From Podochytrium sp. JEL0797 (lineage: Eukaryota > Chytridiomycota > Chytridiomycetes > Chytridiales > Chytriomycetaceae), in assembly GCA_027596195.1 (NCBI GenBank), contig JADGJG010000098.1, forward strand, positions 1 through 45,195: 45,195 nt of DNA, written 5' to 3'. A model generated the notes under the pieces. The model saw only the letters and a program-made list of their open reading frames with translations. It searched no databases and was not told where the DNA came from. Made by a program: the position numbers and the translations under genes. Shown piece by piece: positions 21,101-32,635 of the stretch (position 1 is the first letter of the stretch; each line of letters opens with the position of its first letter).

Positions 21101-24100
21101 GTTTTTTGACGACTTGCTCCTGAAGCGCGATCGCAGCAAATGTGAGTCCTTACAATGCGCCTTTAAACTCGCTGACCGACCCACAAAATAGCACAAGTCT
21201 CAGATATTACGTTCATCAACCCTCTTGTCGATAGAGCACAGATTTTGCTGGAACTGCTCGATTGTGAGGTCAAATTCCAAAACGCCAAGATTGAGGTAGG
21301 AGTCGACACGCTTTGCATTTTGCGCTAATAAAATGCGTTGCATCCAGGCCATCAACAGCTACATGGAAGCTTTTGAACACACCACCAAACACGAAGACAT
21401 CCTGAAAATTAGCCAAATTATAGTGAATCTGATTTTTCTCCGTCCTGATATGGATTTTTCAGCTCCCTATTTCAGCCGAGACTACGCGTTCGCGTCAAAA
21501 AGTCTTCACATTCAATCGGCGTTAATTACGTCCATTGTCGGCCGTGCGATTGACGGCCACCGCGATTGGGTTGACGGGTTTGTTGCAAAACTGAAAACCG
21601 GGAGTGGAGCAGAGTCTGCTGCGACTGCAATTCAGGTTGGACTGCCATGGAAAATTGGTAAGAACTGCAAGAAACGCTGAGAACTTCAAGCCTAATCAGT
21701 TTGAGATAAACAGAATCCGAAGCGGGACAGCAAGTAAGAATGCATAGCCCAGGAATCTCCGTCCGCATGACTGAAATCGTCCCCATCTTGAGTGTGATTG
21801 CCAAGATTCACAAAGAAGCCGAACAATACTGCCACCAATTCCACTCCCAACTGCAAATAATTCTCGCCAAAGATGGAATCGTGGCAACTCCCATTCGAGC
21901 TTTATCGAAATGCGTTGTTTGGAAAGGCTTGAACAAATTGTGGCGGGATTTTTGCGAACAAGACTTTATCCTGCCACTCAAAGGTCGGCGGTTGATTGGA
22001 GGGCTTGAAAATGATGACTGGCTCGAGAACCCACTTTTTCCTGATCTTATACTGGCCGATAAGTACAATCCGTTTGATATCCAGCAAGGTCAGGGGGCAG
22101 AGAACTACATCCCGAACGTGCTGGCTCCGTACACCATGTTTACCGATCCGCATTTCCAAGCTCTCGGGCGCGACTTGCTGACTCGGGCACTTCAGGCTCT
22201 GATCATACGAAACCGACTCTACTTCTCTTGGATTGAAACAGGTGGGGGAGAAAGGTGGTTGAATTGTTAAAATTGACGCGATTCTCGGGACAGATTTTTG
22301 GAAATTCGCATGCGAAGACCAGTTTCCCCAAATGGGTTTGCAAAAGAACGAATTTGTCGACAGGCTCGGAACTGTCGACTATGAGCGGCCAGGAGTGGAC
22401 AACGCCGTGATTGAGGTTTGTTCAAGCACCTATATCCTTGTCTTAAAATCAAAATCCAGGACGACGATTTAGAAGACCTTGATGGAAAGGAGCTCGCCTA
22501 TGAAGCCGGAGAAACGAGTGACAACCCAAACTCAATTCACTGGAGTTGTGGCCCGCTCGCGATTGCCGAACTCGACGACTCGCGGCATGTCTTCAACTTT
22601 TCCAGTTTCAAAGCCATCACGGAGCTCATTCGACCCATGAATATTGGAATCATGGCACGTGCTCTGAAGGCTCAACTCATTGAGAAGAATTGGCTGATGG
22701 GGTCGGCGGAAGTCAACGGCTTCATCTTGCATGAGATTCACAGGGCCGCAATGTTCGAGAAGGAGATGGACGTGAAATTGCAGGAAAAGAACAAGAAAAA
22801 GAAGCCCGGACGGGTGAATCCAAAAGACAAAAATGTCAAGCAGTTTGACGTGGATTACAAAAACTTGATTGCGTCGAGTATTATCGCAAAGAAACGGCAA
22901 ATGCGCAAGGCCATGTTGGTTGAATACACCAAGGAGTGAGTTTTTCCCTTCTCAAATTGATCTTGAATGGTAACCATATATTTCCCCCCTCAGAAATCGT
23001 AAAATCGTCAAAAAAGAATGTTCGGACAGAGAGAAGGACCTTGAAATCATGGTTTTGAAGGTAAGCAGCGGATAATCACCATTTGTATGATTCACGAATC
23101 GAAACAACAGAGTCATTTGATCGACTGGTACCTGATGAATATCAGGGAAATCGCGGTTGAAGAATGCGAGCGAGCCGAATATACGAGCTTGATGATGGAG
23201 TTCAAAATTTACGCGCAGTCTCTTGCCGCCGGAAAAGTAGTCTTTCGAAACTCAAAAATCACAAAAAATAAGGATTTTGTGGCTGGAGGTTGGCACTTTC
23301 CTTCTTTTTTCTCCGTTGCTAAAGTTGCAGTCGCGTTTCTCAGTCAACAGCATCTCAAAGCCCAACTCAAAACACATCGACTTGGACGGAAGCATTGACA
23401 TCCAAGAAGTGACTGTTCGCAAAATTGACGGAGTCGAAAAGATTTCCACCTTGTGGTACCTCCCGCACGCGACCGAAGCCCTCATGACGCTCGGTGTATG
23501 CGACAAAATTAATCGAGCCGTGCCCGAAATCCACACCAAGTTGTTCCAGAACGGCAATCTGTACGCAAAATCTATTACGCTTCAAAAACTCGTGATTGAA
23601 ATTATGAGGTGCGTGGCCGTGTTTGCGAGTTTGTATTGCGATAATGGCCGGTTCGTCAAGTCAGGTATTGCAACATTTTTTGCTCCTCACGCGTTTGGGA
23701 AATGCCCTGCTAAACCATGACAACCAGTTCGCGATTTGAGAGAAGCAGAGTACATTACGAACGTCATGACTGGGATCAAGAAGGACATGTCCCATATGGG
23801 TGCCCAGGCCGACTGCGAAGCAGCCGAAAATTATCTGCTTTCCAAATGGGAGCTGTGGTTCATGAAAACGCGCCTTGCACTCTTGTCGGTCGGGTATGCG
23901 ACCGGAATGCGCATAGTGAGTTTCAGAACGTGGGGTTTCAGAACTTTCAATTGATGTCTTGTATAGCTGCAAAAATCTAGCGCGCTCTTGCAGGTTCAGG
24001 AGGAGGTCATGTCGCAAAAGAAGTCTACGGACAAGCGAAACAATCCAACGACCACTTGGGACTTTTCGAAACTCAAAAAGGTGCACGAACTGAATCCCCT

Positions 24101-27100
24101 CACTTTCCTCTTTTCATGCATTCTAATATAATTTCGTAGAGAACAATATACCCGAAATTCATCAGCCTAGCCTCTAAATATAGCTATTCGAAACTCGAGC
24201 CAGCAGCCAAAGAGTGCGCCGAAGTCAAAATTGGCGAGCTGGAAAACACAATGGACCTCTACACTCAAGCAACGATGGTATCCCTTCTTCTTTCAATTTC
24301 AAATAAGACGACGGCGTTGCTAAATTAATGGAATGTGGTTCCTGATCAGCTCAACTTTGGAGACAGCAACGAAGAAGTGATTCGGAGTCAAATGGATTAC
24401 CTTCTGACACGCGTTCGAATTTTCTTGCTGCGCAAAGAATACATCAACTTGACGCTGTTCAGTTCGCCAATCACGGTTGAGTTTTTTTCTTCCTCCCGCC
24501 AGATTGACATATATTGATGTTGTTTCCCAGAAACCGGAGCACGTGAAAGAGGTGATGCGATTGTACAAGATGCGAATTCTAGTCGGTGCAGTGAGATTGT
24601 ACCACAAACAAGGCGCTCGTGGGAATGCAGCGACATGTCTGTATTCCAAATTCTCATTCTCAGCCTCCCAACGCACACTCACACAAACACGCACACAGCC
24701 ATCCTCCTCTCAGACGAAATCGTGCAATCCACCAACGAAATGGAACTCAACCGAATGAGCATGTCCGCGTTCGAAAAGTGCCAGATCACAACTCTGCTAG
24801 GAGAACTCGGACGCCAATACACCACCAACTTGTTGCGCAGTGCCAAGCAGTATTACAACCAATTGACGGACGAACGTACTGGGAAACTGTTTCGATCGTA
24901 TGAGACGATTGAAGTGCAGCCTGGTTCTGGGGAACGGCAGTTTGCGTTCAAAGTGACGGATCGCAATTATAACGCCAAGACGCTGATTTTGCAGGGTTTT
25001 GTGGAAGATTTGTACAAGTCAAACTCTATTTTCGTAAGAACGGGCATGTCATCTTTTATGTTGCACCCGGCTCAACTCTTTCTCTTTTCAGCTTAGAGAA
25101 TCGAGGAAATCAACTGCCATTCCAGCTACCCAAATCTTGGCTGGAAACGCTAAGACAAGCTCATCACTGACTCAAGATGTGAAAGTGTTTTGTTGCACAA
25201 AAGATCAACTGGCCAAAGCTGTACGTCCCAAATATTGGAGCCTCAGTCATCATCATCCGCTAATAATCTTATTAAAATTAGATAATGAAAATGGCCATCC
25301 AACTCTCCAAATGGGGCGAAATCCACACAGTCGAACAAGAACACCTCCTCCCAGGAGTCATTGCGAAACTCACCGAATCCTTGAAAACGAGCGACAAAAT
25401 GATTGCGAACCTGCACCAAGAACGCAAAGAATTCCAAGAAACGTTTGCACATCAAGTGCGACTCGCAACAGCCACCGCCGTCGCCGACATTTCCGCCGAA
25501 CTGGCCTCCAAATCGGTCGAAATCAACGAACTCCGCAAATCGCGGCGCGTGGAGGAAAAGAAGCTGCGCGCCAAAATCATGGAGGAGTATGATGATTTGG
25601 TGAGCGAGCTAGTGATGGAGAACCATGTGATTCGCAATCGGTTCAATGAGTTTCGTACCAACACGGTGCAGGAGATGGTGCAAATCATCTCGGAGACCAA
25701 GAGGGAGGAGTTGGTGCAACTCACGGAGTCGGCTGAGATTCCGGATTCGCTCAAGGCGTCGGCGTTGAAGACGATTGAGCATGATGACGAGATTAATGAG
25801 TTGAAGGACGAGATTCATGAGGCCAACATGACGTTGCTTAAAGTGCGAACAATGTACACAATCAAAGAGCAGAGTCTGCGATCCTCATTCACGAAACAGG
25901 TGTGTGATTTATCCTATTCCCAATATTGAACTAAACCGGAATCTGAAACTAGATCAACGCTCTGACAGAAGAGAGCAAAAAGGCAGAGGAAAAGCTCTGG
26001 GAGAGTTACAGAAACGCCGAAGCACGCGAGCAAACGTTGCGCAAAACCATCAACAAAAACAACAAGGCCCTCTTGCTCACCGAATCCAAGAGTGATCATT
26101 TCCAGAAGCAGCTGAAAGATGAGGTTTGCCAAAACAGTGTGCGGCAACTTGAAGCAAAATAACTCACGCGATTCCGTTTTGTCCTGCCCAGCAAACGAAA
26201 AGCAAGCAACTGCTCGCCAAAACCGACCGCTCCGTCTCCGCACGCACGAAATACGACCCATCTAACGAATCCCGCATCGGAGACGCGATGGAAAAGCTCA
26301 AATACTACGAAAAAATCAACGTGGACCGTCTTCTCGTGGACCTCAAAGAAAAGACGGAACTGATTGAAGAGATGCTACAAAAGAGCCGCAACCAGGCCAA
26401 ACTGGCGCTCCAGACACATGCCACGACGATTCTGAGCAACAAGTATGATGCCACGCGACCGGCCACGGCGGTTCCCGCGTTCAACAAAAAACAGCGGACT
26501 CCCATTGATGACGTGTTGTTTCGGCTTGCTGCCACGACGGAGGAAAATAACGAGCTCAAGAGAAAATTGGCGATATTGACAGTCAGTACGGCGGGAAAGA
26601 AGGCATTGCAGGCGATCCCACCACCCGAGCCAACTGGGAAGGAAAGGACGCAGACTCCATCCATGACATCCAAAAGTGTTCAAACAGAAGCGCAGGAATC
26701 GACAGACAATGCAGAGTTCAATGAATACGCCGAAACACCCTTCAGTCCGTATTTTGAAATGGACTTTGGCTTTGACATGAGCGAGGACTCTTTGCTCGAA
26801 AGAACAAGCATGGCCGTCACGTCTGCCAAATCTCGCGGAAAGAAGGCCTCCATCGGAAAGAGAACCAGTAATTCGGCGTTCATGAGGCCCAGCGTGTTGA
26901 AAAACGCGACTGTTGCCGAAAGTGGACATGGGGAGGCATTCAGACCAAGTCACACGCGACATAGTCCAAATGCATTTTCCCCAAACAGAGCTAGTCAATT
27001 AGGATCCGAAAGAATGAGTATTTCGGCACAACCCGCATTGGTTGAGAGTCCGAACGAGATTGGATTCGGGCTCGAGAGCCCACGAACACTCAGGAGAGTC

Positions 27101-27301
27101 AGTAAAACACATTCGGCTTTAAAGAGGCCGTCATTGCCAGTGCGTGTGAGTTCTGCGCGGTTTGGGGATTTGAATGTTGGAGGTCAGGGAATTGGGCAAA
27201 GACCGGCTTCGCCGGAAAACAATTCAGTGGTGTTGCCAAATGTTGCATCGAGTTCGGATTCTCAGAAGTCGATGTGGGACACGATCGGCGGGATGGGTTG
27301 A
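18162..27301 (+). CDS. CCDC162-like giant coiled-coil protein, 2506 aa, 30 exons
   Basis: Exon ends were chained by frame: 18162-18269, 18319-18416, 18485-18590, 18642-18777, 18830-19427, 19479-19628, 19677-19849, 19907-20406, 20447-20587, 20632-20884, 20945-21037, 21091-21141, 21192-21295, 21348-21657, 21714-22241, 22294-22415, 22460-22935, 22994-23060, 23111-23288, 23344-23664, 23728-23915, 23994-24080, 24140-24277, 24350-24475, 24531-24636, 24699-25033, 25092-25220, 25282-25899, 25953-26123, 26192-27301; sum 7521 nt. The N-terminus (LLTEIRFLHESRSKDFQ, YFENYKALRQKRIDDV, SYWNVPEEVNGEQLLSILR) resembles the DUF4549 region of CCDC162. A helical alpha-rich body follows (for example LLDWY-like LIDWYLMNIREIAVEE), then a long coiled coil (about 1880-2200) and a disordered Ser-rich end. 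CCDC162 proteins are of similar size. A cilium/flagellum role is an inference from phyletic pattern, not seen in sequence. The intron at 19850-19906 is in frame and stop-free. Confidence 0.72.
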
Positions 27302-27360
27302 AATTTGAACAACGATGGAGGAGATGGATTTTTTGTTTTTTTTGGCCAACGAAATCAAAA

Positions 27361-28165
27361 ATGAAACGAACCACCGAGGAAGAAGAAGCCGTCCCCAAAA
27401 AGATCAAGTTCTCGCACGACGATGACGACGAAGAGCCAATACCCGTAGTAGCCGAAACTCCAGCTGCAGTCGAAGGCGATGCCACCAAGGTTCCCAAAAA
27501 GAAGCGAAAGGGCAAAGGTGCAGCCAAGAAAGCGAAGGCGAAGGAGGAGCGGTTGAAGGCCGAGGCAAAAGCAAAGGAAGAACGCATTGCAAACGGAGGT
27601 CCCGAGAAGCTGCCAACGCCTAAAGAACAAGCCGCAGAATACCTCAAAATGTGGAAGTCGGATCGCGCGAACTGGAAGTTCCAAAAGTCGCGCCAGCTGT
27701 GGATTCTCAGGTAATTTGCGCGCTACGTAGTGTCTCAAATGCTGAAGCTGTTGCGAATCAGACATCTCCTCGATCAGTGGAATATTGCCGACGACGACTT
27801 CAAAATTGCCGTGAAATACTGCAAAGACTTGCCCGAAGGCAATGCACGAACGGTATGCATTCGCTTTCATTTGAGTGATTGTCTGCTAATGATAAAAGCA
27901 GGTCACGTTGGGGCAAATGAAGGAGGTGATTGTGAAGGGGGAGACGGTCAAACCGGCTGAGGGGGATGATGAGGAAGAGGACAAAACAGAAAAAGAAGAC
28001 GCTCCTGCAGAAACAGAGGATACAGCAAAGAAAGGCAAGGCGAAAAAGAGCAAGGACAAGAAGGCGAAATCGGAGAAAAAGGGCAAAGGGGACGTGATTA
28101 CGGAAGTCATGCTCTCTCGAGCGTGGAAACTCGTTAAAGCGCTTGAAAAGGAGGCAAAAGAATAA
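27361..28165 (+). CDS. WKF-domain protein (C7orf50-like), 234 aa, 3 exons
   Basis: Exons: 27361-27710, 27762-27852, 27902-28165. A Lys/Glu-rich N-terminus with likely nuclear localisation signals (VPKKKRKGKG) leads into WKSDRANWKFQKSRQLWILR, joined across an intron to HLLDQWNIADDDFKIAVKY. This is the WKF motif region that defines the small eukaryotic family of human C7orf50 (formerly DUF2373), thought to be nucleolar. The C-terminus holds a long Lys/Glu/Asp insert followed by a helix (ITEVMLSRAWKLVKALEK). The family is conserved, but its molecular role is poorly known; a ribosome biogenesis link is inference. The start ATG lies 59 nt after the stop of the CCDC162-like gene. Confidence 0.82.
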
Positions 28166-28448
28166 ATTTAACGGTTGAACGGTTACTGCTTGGTGGTTGC
28201 TCGGGTCTTTGATTTTTTCGACAAAAGAACTCGACCGATTTTGTCACTTGTCCGAGAAAGACACTCCCGCAGCCCTTGCCCCGCCCAGCACCCTTCTCCC
28301 GGCCTCCAAAGCTACTCATCCCCTCCTACGGATACTCTCTCCCGCCTCGCGCGCGTTCCACCTCTGTCCCGCCCTGTTCACTGGAGCACAAGACCTGTCA
28401 ACCAGGAACAAAACACCCACTGCCCTAGAAACGCTCCCTTCAACGCTA

Positions 28449-31198
28449 ATGGACAGCAAAGATCCCTCGCTGATGGAACTTTGCTCCCCGGAAGCCGCGA
28501 GCGAACCGCCATCCGATGCGACAGAAAAGTTGCAAAACTCGGACGACATCGTCAAAGTCTCTTTGCTCGGAAAAGCAGGTGAGCATCGCTGGCTTCCATC
28601 GTATAACCTCGCACTGCTAAGTAAATATCTCTCTAGGTTTTACTTCGCTTGTGAACCGCAAGATTGACGGTAAATTGAGATCTGTGGCCCATCTCCATTA
28701 AAAACGTTGCCTTATTATTCAGGCCACGACATTGTGCGAATGACGCGCGCCATGAAGGGTCCCCCACGGGACGAGTTTATTGGCTACCTCGAGATCCTCG
28801 CTGCGAACGGCCAGGTCATGTGCAACTGCGCCAAGCGGGCGGAAATCGAAACAAATTCGGACGGTTTCAAAACCATGGTAACAACGTGAAACCCGCGACT
28901 TTCTCTTCTGCAAACTTACGTCTATGTATTCAGGTTGGTGTCGAATGCCTTGGGCCTCTGCATTGCTCATTTCGCATTGGAAAGCTCTCGAAAGGAATCC
29001 GCAGCAAATCCGCATCAGCCAACAAACAGCCCAAACCCTCTGCATCAGCATCACACTCCATTACAACAGCAGCAACAATAAGTACTCCAAACGCATCCAA
29101 GTCATCAAAGCCATGTGCAGCTCCACGACCCGCAGCAACAAAATCAGCGCCCCTTCATTCTTCAGCCGTCCCAAAACCCCCGCGAAAAAAACAGCAAAAG
29201 CCCGATACCTCTTTGCAAATCCACAGACCAAATCCTTCCGCTGTCGTCACAAAGACGGGCCTGTACGTGACCATCACCGATTCCTCTCCCCGCGACACAG
29301 CAACGATACCCGAGAAACCCAAACGCGCATACAAACCTCGCGGGAAGCTACTGCAATCGAACCTTTCTTCAACGAAGCAAACAGCCGCTCCTAAGCCCAC
29401 TGTGCCTACCCCTGCGAGCGCGACTGCTCCACTGCCGGAATTGGGCTTACCGAGCAACTCCATGCAGTGTGACATTGATCCACTGAACTACATTCAATCG
29501 TTTGAATCTCGAATGTTTGAGCTGGGAATGACAACTTTCGACGAGCTCTTCAACTTTGACGCGAATACGCACGCCACGAGCCAGGCAGACGCGATCCTTG
29601 ATTTGCTCAGTTTGGAGCAGTTCTTTGACAACAACGGTGACGCAGTCTCAACCCAACCATCACTCATGCCGCCTCAGAGTCGCGACTTGATTGAAGTCAT
29701 TGGACAGCCCGTGGCGGGTGGATTCATGGGCAGTTTGGACGACATGCTTGCAGAGGCAACGTCGCCCGCGTTTCTGGAGTCGCCTTTCTCGGAGACTATG
29801 TTCTTTCAGCCCGAGTCGCAACAGCAACCCTTCAACAGCACGCCGTTTCTGGCGCCTGTCTCGGAGTCTTCTTTCTCTCGTCAAAACTCGTTCCCCTTTT
29901 GCGACATATTCGGTTCCGAATCCATGCTCACGGCCTCATCATCTGCAACGGATCTGTTCAGTGGCGACAGCCTTCTCGACAACATGATGACCAACTGCGA
30001 TCTCGAGAGCCTCGACGGAAGCATTGCATCGCTCCGCACCGTCGATTCGAATTTGTCCACGACGGATTACTACCAGCACCAATATCATCAACAGCAGCTC
30101 TTCAATTCGCAACAAAGCCTCATCTCGGCATGGCTCCCGAACCTCCCGGACAAGACGTTCCCCGAACTCGGCCTCTCTTCGTCCCTGTCGTCCATCTCGT
30201 CCCTCGCCACCTCCTGCTCGACCCTCAGCAACGCATCCGCTTCCGTCGCACCCCATACTGCATCCTCCAAATCAGCAAGCCGCAAACGTCAACACCCCAC
30301 AACCCAAATCCCACTCCCACCAACCACCCCCACCCACACTTTTGGAACCAAACCCACTGACAAAAGATCCACCCCCTCCACCCCCTCCACCCGCCGCAAC
30401 CCCACCACCACCGCCAAATTCAACGCCCCCAAACACCTCCACCCGACCCCCTCCACCACCGCCCGCAGCACCACCATCGCCACCACTCTCCAACGCACAC
30501 GCCCCCTCATGACGACCACCAGCACTGCCACGCGTCGGCCTTCAGCGGTCGCGTGCAAAACGGCGTTCGGGTCCAGCGTGTATTCTACATCGAGTCGCGT
30601 TTCGAATACGCGGCCTGCATCTGCCTTGACGGGGGCGAGAGTAAGTGGAGGGGCGGGGACGGGGTCGAATCGACGAGGTGGAGCGCGTACGCCTTCGGGG
30701 TTGGTTGCGGTAACGGTAGTTCGATCTTGCAACACCACCGCCCCCACCTCGCATGATGTGATGAGGAACGTGAGGGCCAAAACACCTGTCGTGGTTGCTG
30801 TACCGCCGTCAAGCGTACCTCCACTAGTTGCCGCACCGCCGACGCGGATCCCAACTCCCGTTTCGTGCCTCTCTACGATGCTGCAGAACCAAATGCACCC
30901 CACATCGGCTCTTCTCGTGCAGGAAGACGGGGACGCCATGATGGTGGATGAAGAGGTTGTGATGGAAGGAACTGTTCCTGATCCCGTTGTTTGTGTGGAG
31001 CATACGACAGGTGGAATCCCCGCGGCTACGGCGGGGAAGGACTTGACGCCTGACGCGATGCACCTGTTTGACAGTTTGTTTGATTTCTCGATGGATGAGA
31101 GTGAAGGAGTGGTGGCGGCGGCGGAGGGTGGGGCGATCGTGGAAATGGATCCAAATGCGTTTAATGACCTTTTTCAGTCCAATGATTGGTTGTTTTGA
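28449..31198 (+). CDS. Transcription-regulator-like protein, 860 aa, 4 exons
   Basis: Exons: 28449-28578, 28637-28669, 28723-28877, 28934-31198; sum 2583 nt. Residues of about 37-140 look like a folded module (VKVSLLGKAGFTSLVNRKI, GHDIVRMTRAMKGPPRDEF, GYLEILAANGQVMCNCAKR, VGVECLGPLHCSFRIGKL) with spaced Cys residues. Next comes a basic Ser/Pro-rich stretch with an AT-hook-like KRAYKPRGK. The middle is acidic and hydrophobic, in activation-domain style (FDELFNFDANTHA, ILDLLSLEQFFDNN, GSLDDMLAE). A long Pro/Thr-rich tract follows, and the end is again acidic with alternating Phe/Asp (LFDSLFDFSMDE, NAFNDLFQSNDWLF). The pattern suggests a DNA-associated transcriptional activator, but no named DNA-binding family is recognised. 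The 283-nt gap before it holds no supported gene. Confidence 0.72.
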
Positions 31199-31768
31199 TG
31201 AGTGGGAGGAAGGGAGTGGGGAGCAAGGGGATGGCGAGTTTTGGGGGACATGTATTTACCACCTTTATTTTATTTTGAACTTATTTTTATTGGTGTTTTT
31301 TTTTTGGAATTCATGGACGTTGAGAAGTTTGAAAGTTTCGTGTTATTTGCCTAGCATCAAATCGCGTATGATGCAATAGCTCAGGCAACAGCTCAGTCGA
31401 CCATCTGTCGACCCCCAAACTAATCGTACGTCAATCGACTCTGTTTGTCGCATTTATCAATAATGGAGACTCAGCTCCCTCTTCACTTGATACTTTCACG
31501 AAAGAAGATGAAAGGAGAGTTGAAAAAAAATAATGAAGTGAAATTCGATTTTCCTAGTCATCCCCTTAATACGGGGATGACCTTCCGACAAGGCTTTCCT
31601 GTGGCTTTCCCTCCTTTTCGCAGACATCAAAGCGTGAAATCAGAGTCGGAATTAAATTTTCCTGATGGCGGTGGCACGCATCTTATCTCGCGAGACGCAT
31701 TGTTCCATTTGTCAACGCCCTTTGAATTTCTGTTTTCAAAGCCCTGCCAAAGGAACCAGCAAGGGGGG
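31199..31768. other. Intergenic region with duplicated promoter of myristoyl gene 1
   Basis: The first 150 nt are the 3' flank of the preceding gene (T-rich, 31250-31310). From about 31351 the sequence matches the region upstream of the second myristoyl gene (from about 32282), including the GTCGAC palindrome and a GATTTTCCT block. Confidence 0.7.
31396..31412. promoter_or_regulatory. GTCGAC double-palindrome upstream of myristoyl gene 1
   Basis: Two GTCGAC hexamers 5 nt apart, in the context GCTCAGTCGACCATC. The site is conserved in the duplicate at 32342-32358 while flanking sequence has drifted, which suggests a protein-binding site. It lies about 360 nt before the ATG. Confidence 0.45.
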
Positions 31769-32243
31769 ATGGGAAACTCTGCTTCAACCACGACCCGAAG
31801 AAGGAGGGATCAGGAACCAAGCGACAAGGGATTCCGCATTCGTCGCATCGATTCTACTTTGTCGGGCACGAGTTGCAGCAGTACCGACAGCAGCGAATCA
31901 CAAGAAGTCCTCTCGGAGCTCATTGCGAAGGAGCGCAACGTGATTAACGAGTGTTTAATGGAATACATGAAGCAAATCAAGGTACACCACACCCCTCTCT
32001 CCCTCCCGACCGTTTTTTTGCTGGCGCTCATGACTTATTCAGGACTGCGACGGCACTCAAGCAATGCTCGACATTGCGAGAAAAGACCGCTTAGCGTTGG
32101 GAGTGGCCCATGAGCAAGACTACCGCCGGCTGATTGAGAGCATGCAAGAGCAAAACCTGCTCACGCGGAAGCAAGGAGAATATATCCTGGGATCCGAGGA
32201 GGGCGCCTCTAAAGTGTCGTCCTTTTTTCGATATGGAAAGTAA
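31769..32243 (+). CDS. Small predicted N-myristoylated protein, copy 1, 137 aa
   Basis: Exons 31769-31981 and 32043-32243; the 61-nt intron ends in ACTTATTCAG. The N-terminus MGNSAS fits the N-myristoylation consensus (Gly2, Ser6), followed by a basic, variable Ser/Thr-rich stretch of about 45 residues. The C-terminal half is predicted helical: KERNVINECLMEYMKQIK, then DCDGTQAMLDIARKDRLALG, DYRRLIESMQEQNLLTRKQ. It ends with SSFFRYGK. I do not recognise a family. The layout (lipidated variable head, conserved helical body) suggests a membrane-anchored adaptor or regulator. Copy 2 lies about 390 nt downstream. Confidence 0.78.
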
Positions 32244-32341
32244 CGTCTTTTGATCTATATGAAACGGGACGTGTTACCATGGCATCAAATCGACCTTGAT
32301 CCAAGAGCTTATTACATGACCAATACGTTGACAGCAGCTCA

Positions 32342-32358
32342 GTCGACCATTGGTCGAC
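32342..32358. promoter_or_regulatory. Perfect palindrome GTCGACCATTGGTCGAC upstream of myristoyl gene 2
   Basis: Arms GTCGACCA and TGGTCGAC around a central T form a perfect 8-bp inverted repeat. It is the counterpart of the less symmetric site at 31396-31412 and lies about 280 nt upstream of the gene. Confidence 0.5.
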
Positions 32359-32635
32359 ACCCAAACTAGATGAAAGAAGAGAGGAAAAAAAGAAATAAAA
32401 GTGAAACCTGATTTTCCTGGGACACCCTCTATTCGGCGAAATGATTCGCAACATGGCTGACCCGAGATCAACAGGTTCAACTTTGATATAAACAAACAAT
32501 AAAACCGAAATTTTGATTTTCTTGATGGCAGCACCCAAACTCCTCCAAAATCACATCTCCGCACAGTCCTTCGGAAGGGGGCTTTCTAATCTCTGTTGAA
32601 ATACAAAGCTTTTTGCAAAGCACCAAAGCAAGGAG

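Larger units (their letters stand above)
31351..32243. repeat. Tandem duplication, unit 1
   Basis: The unit starts near GCATCAAATCG and runs through the GTCGAC palindrome, an A-rich leader, and the whole two-exon gene. Unit 2 (32282-33099) has the same order of elements; introns and leaders have diverged while the coding parts of the C-terminal half stay nearly identical. Confidence 0.85.

Noticed and set aside
26375..26998. Minus-strand open frame of 207 aa
   Set aside because: Antisense of the last exon of the CCDC162-like gene, which has continuous coiled-coil coding on the plus strand.
30289..30939. Minus-strand open frame of 216 aa rich in Val/Gly
   Set aside because: Antisense of the Pro/Thr-rich part of the activator-like gene; low complexity only.
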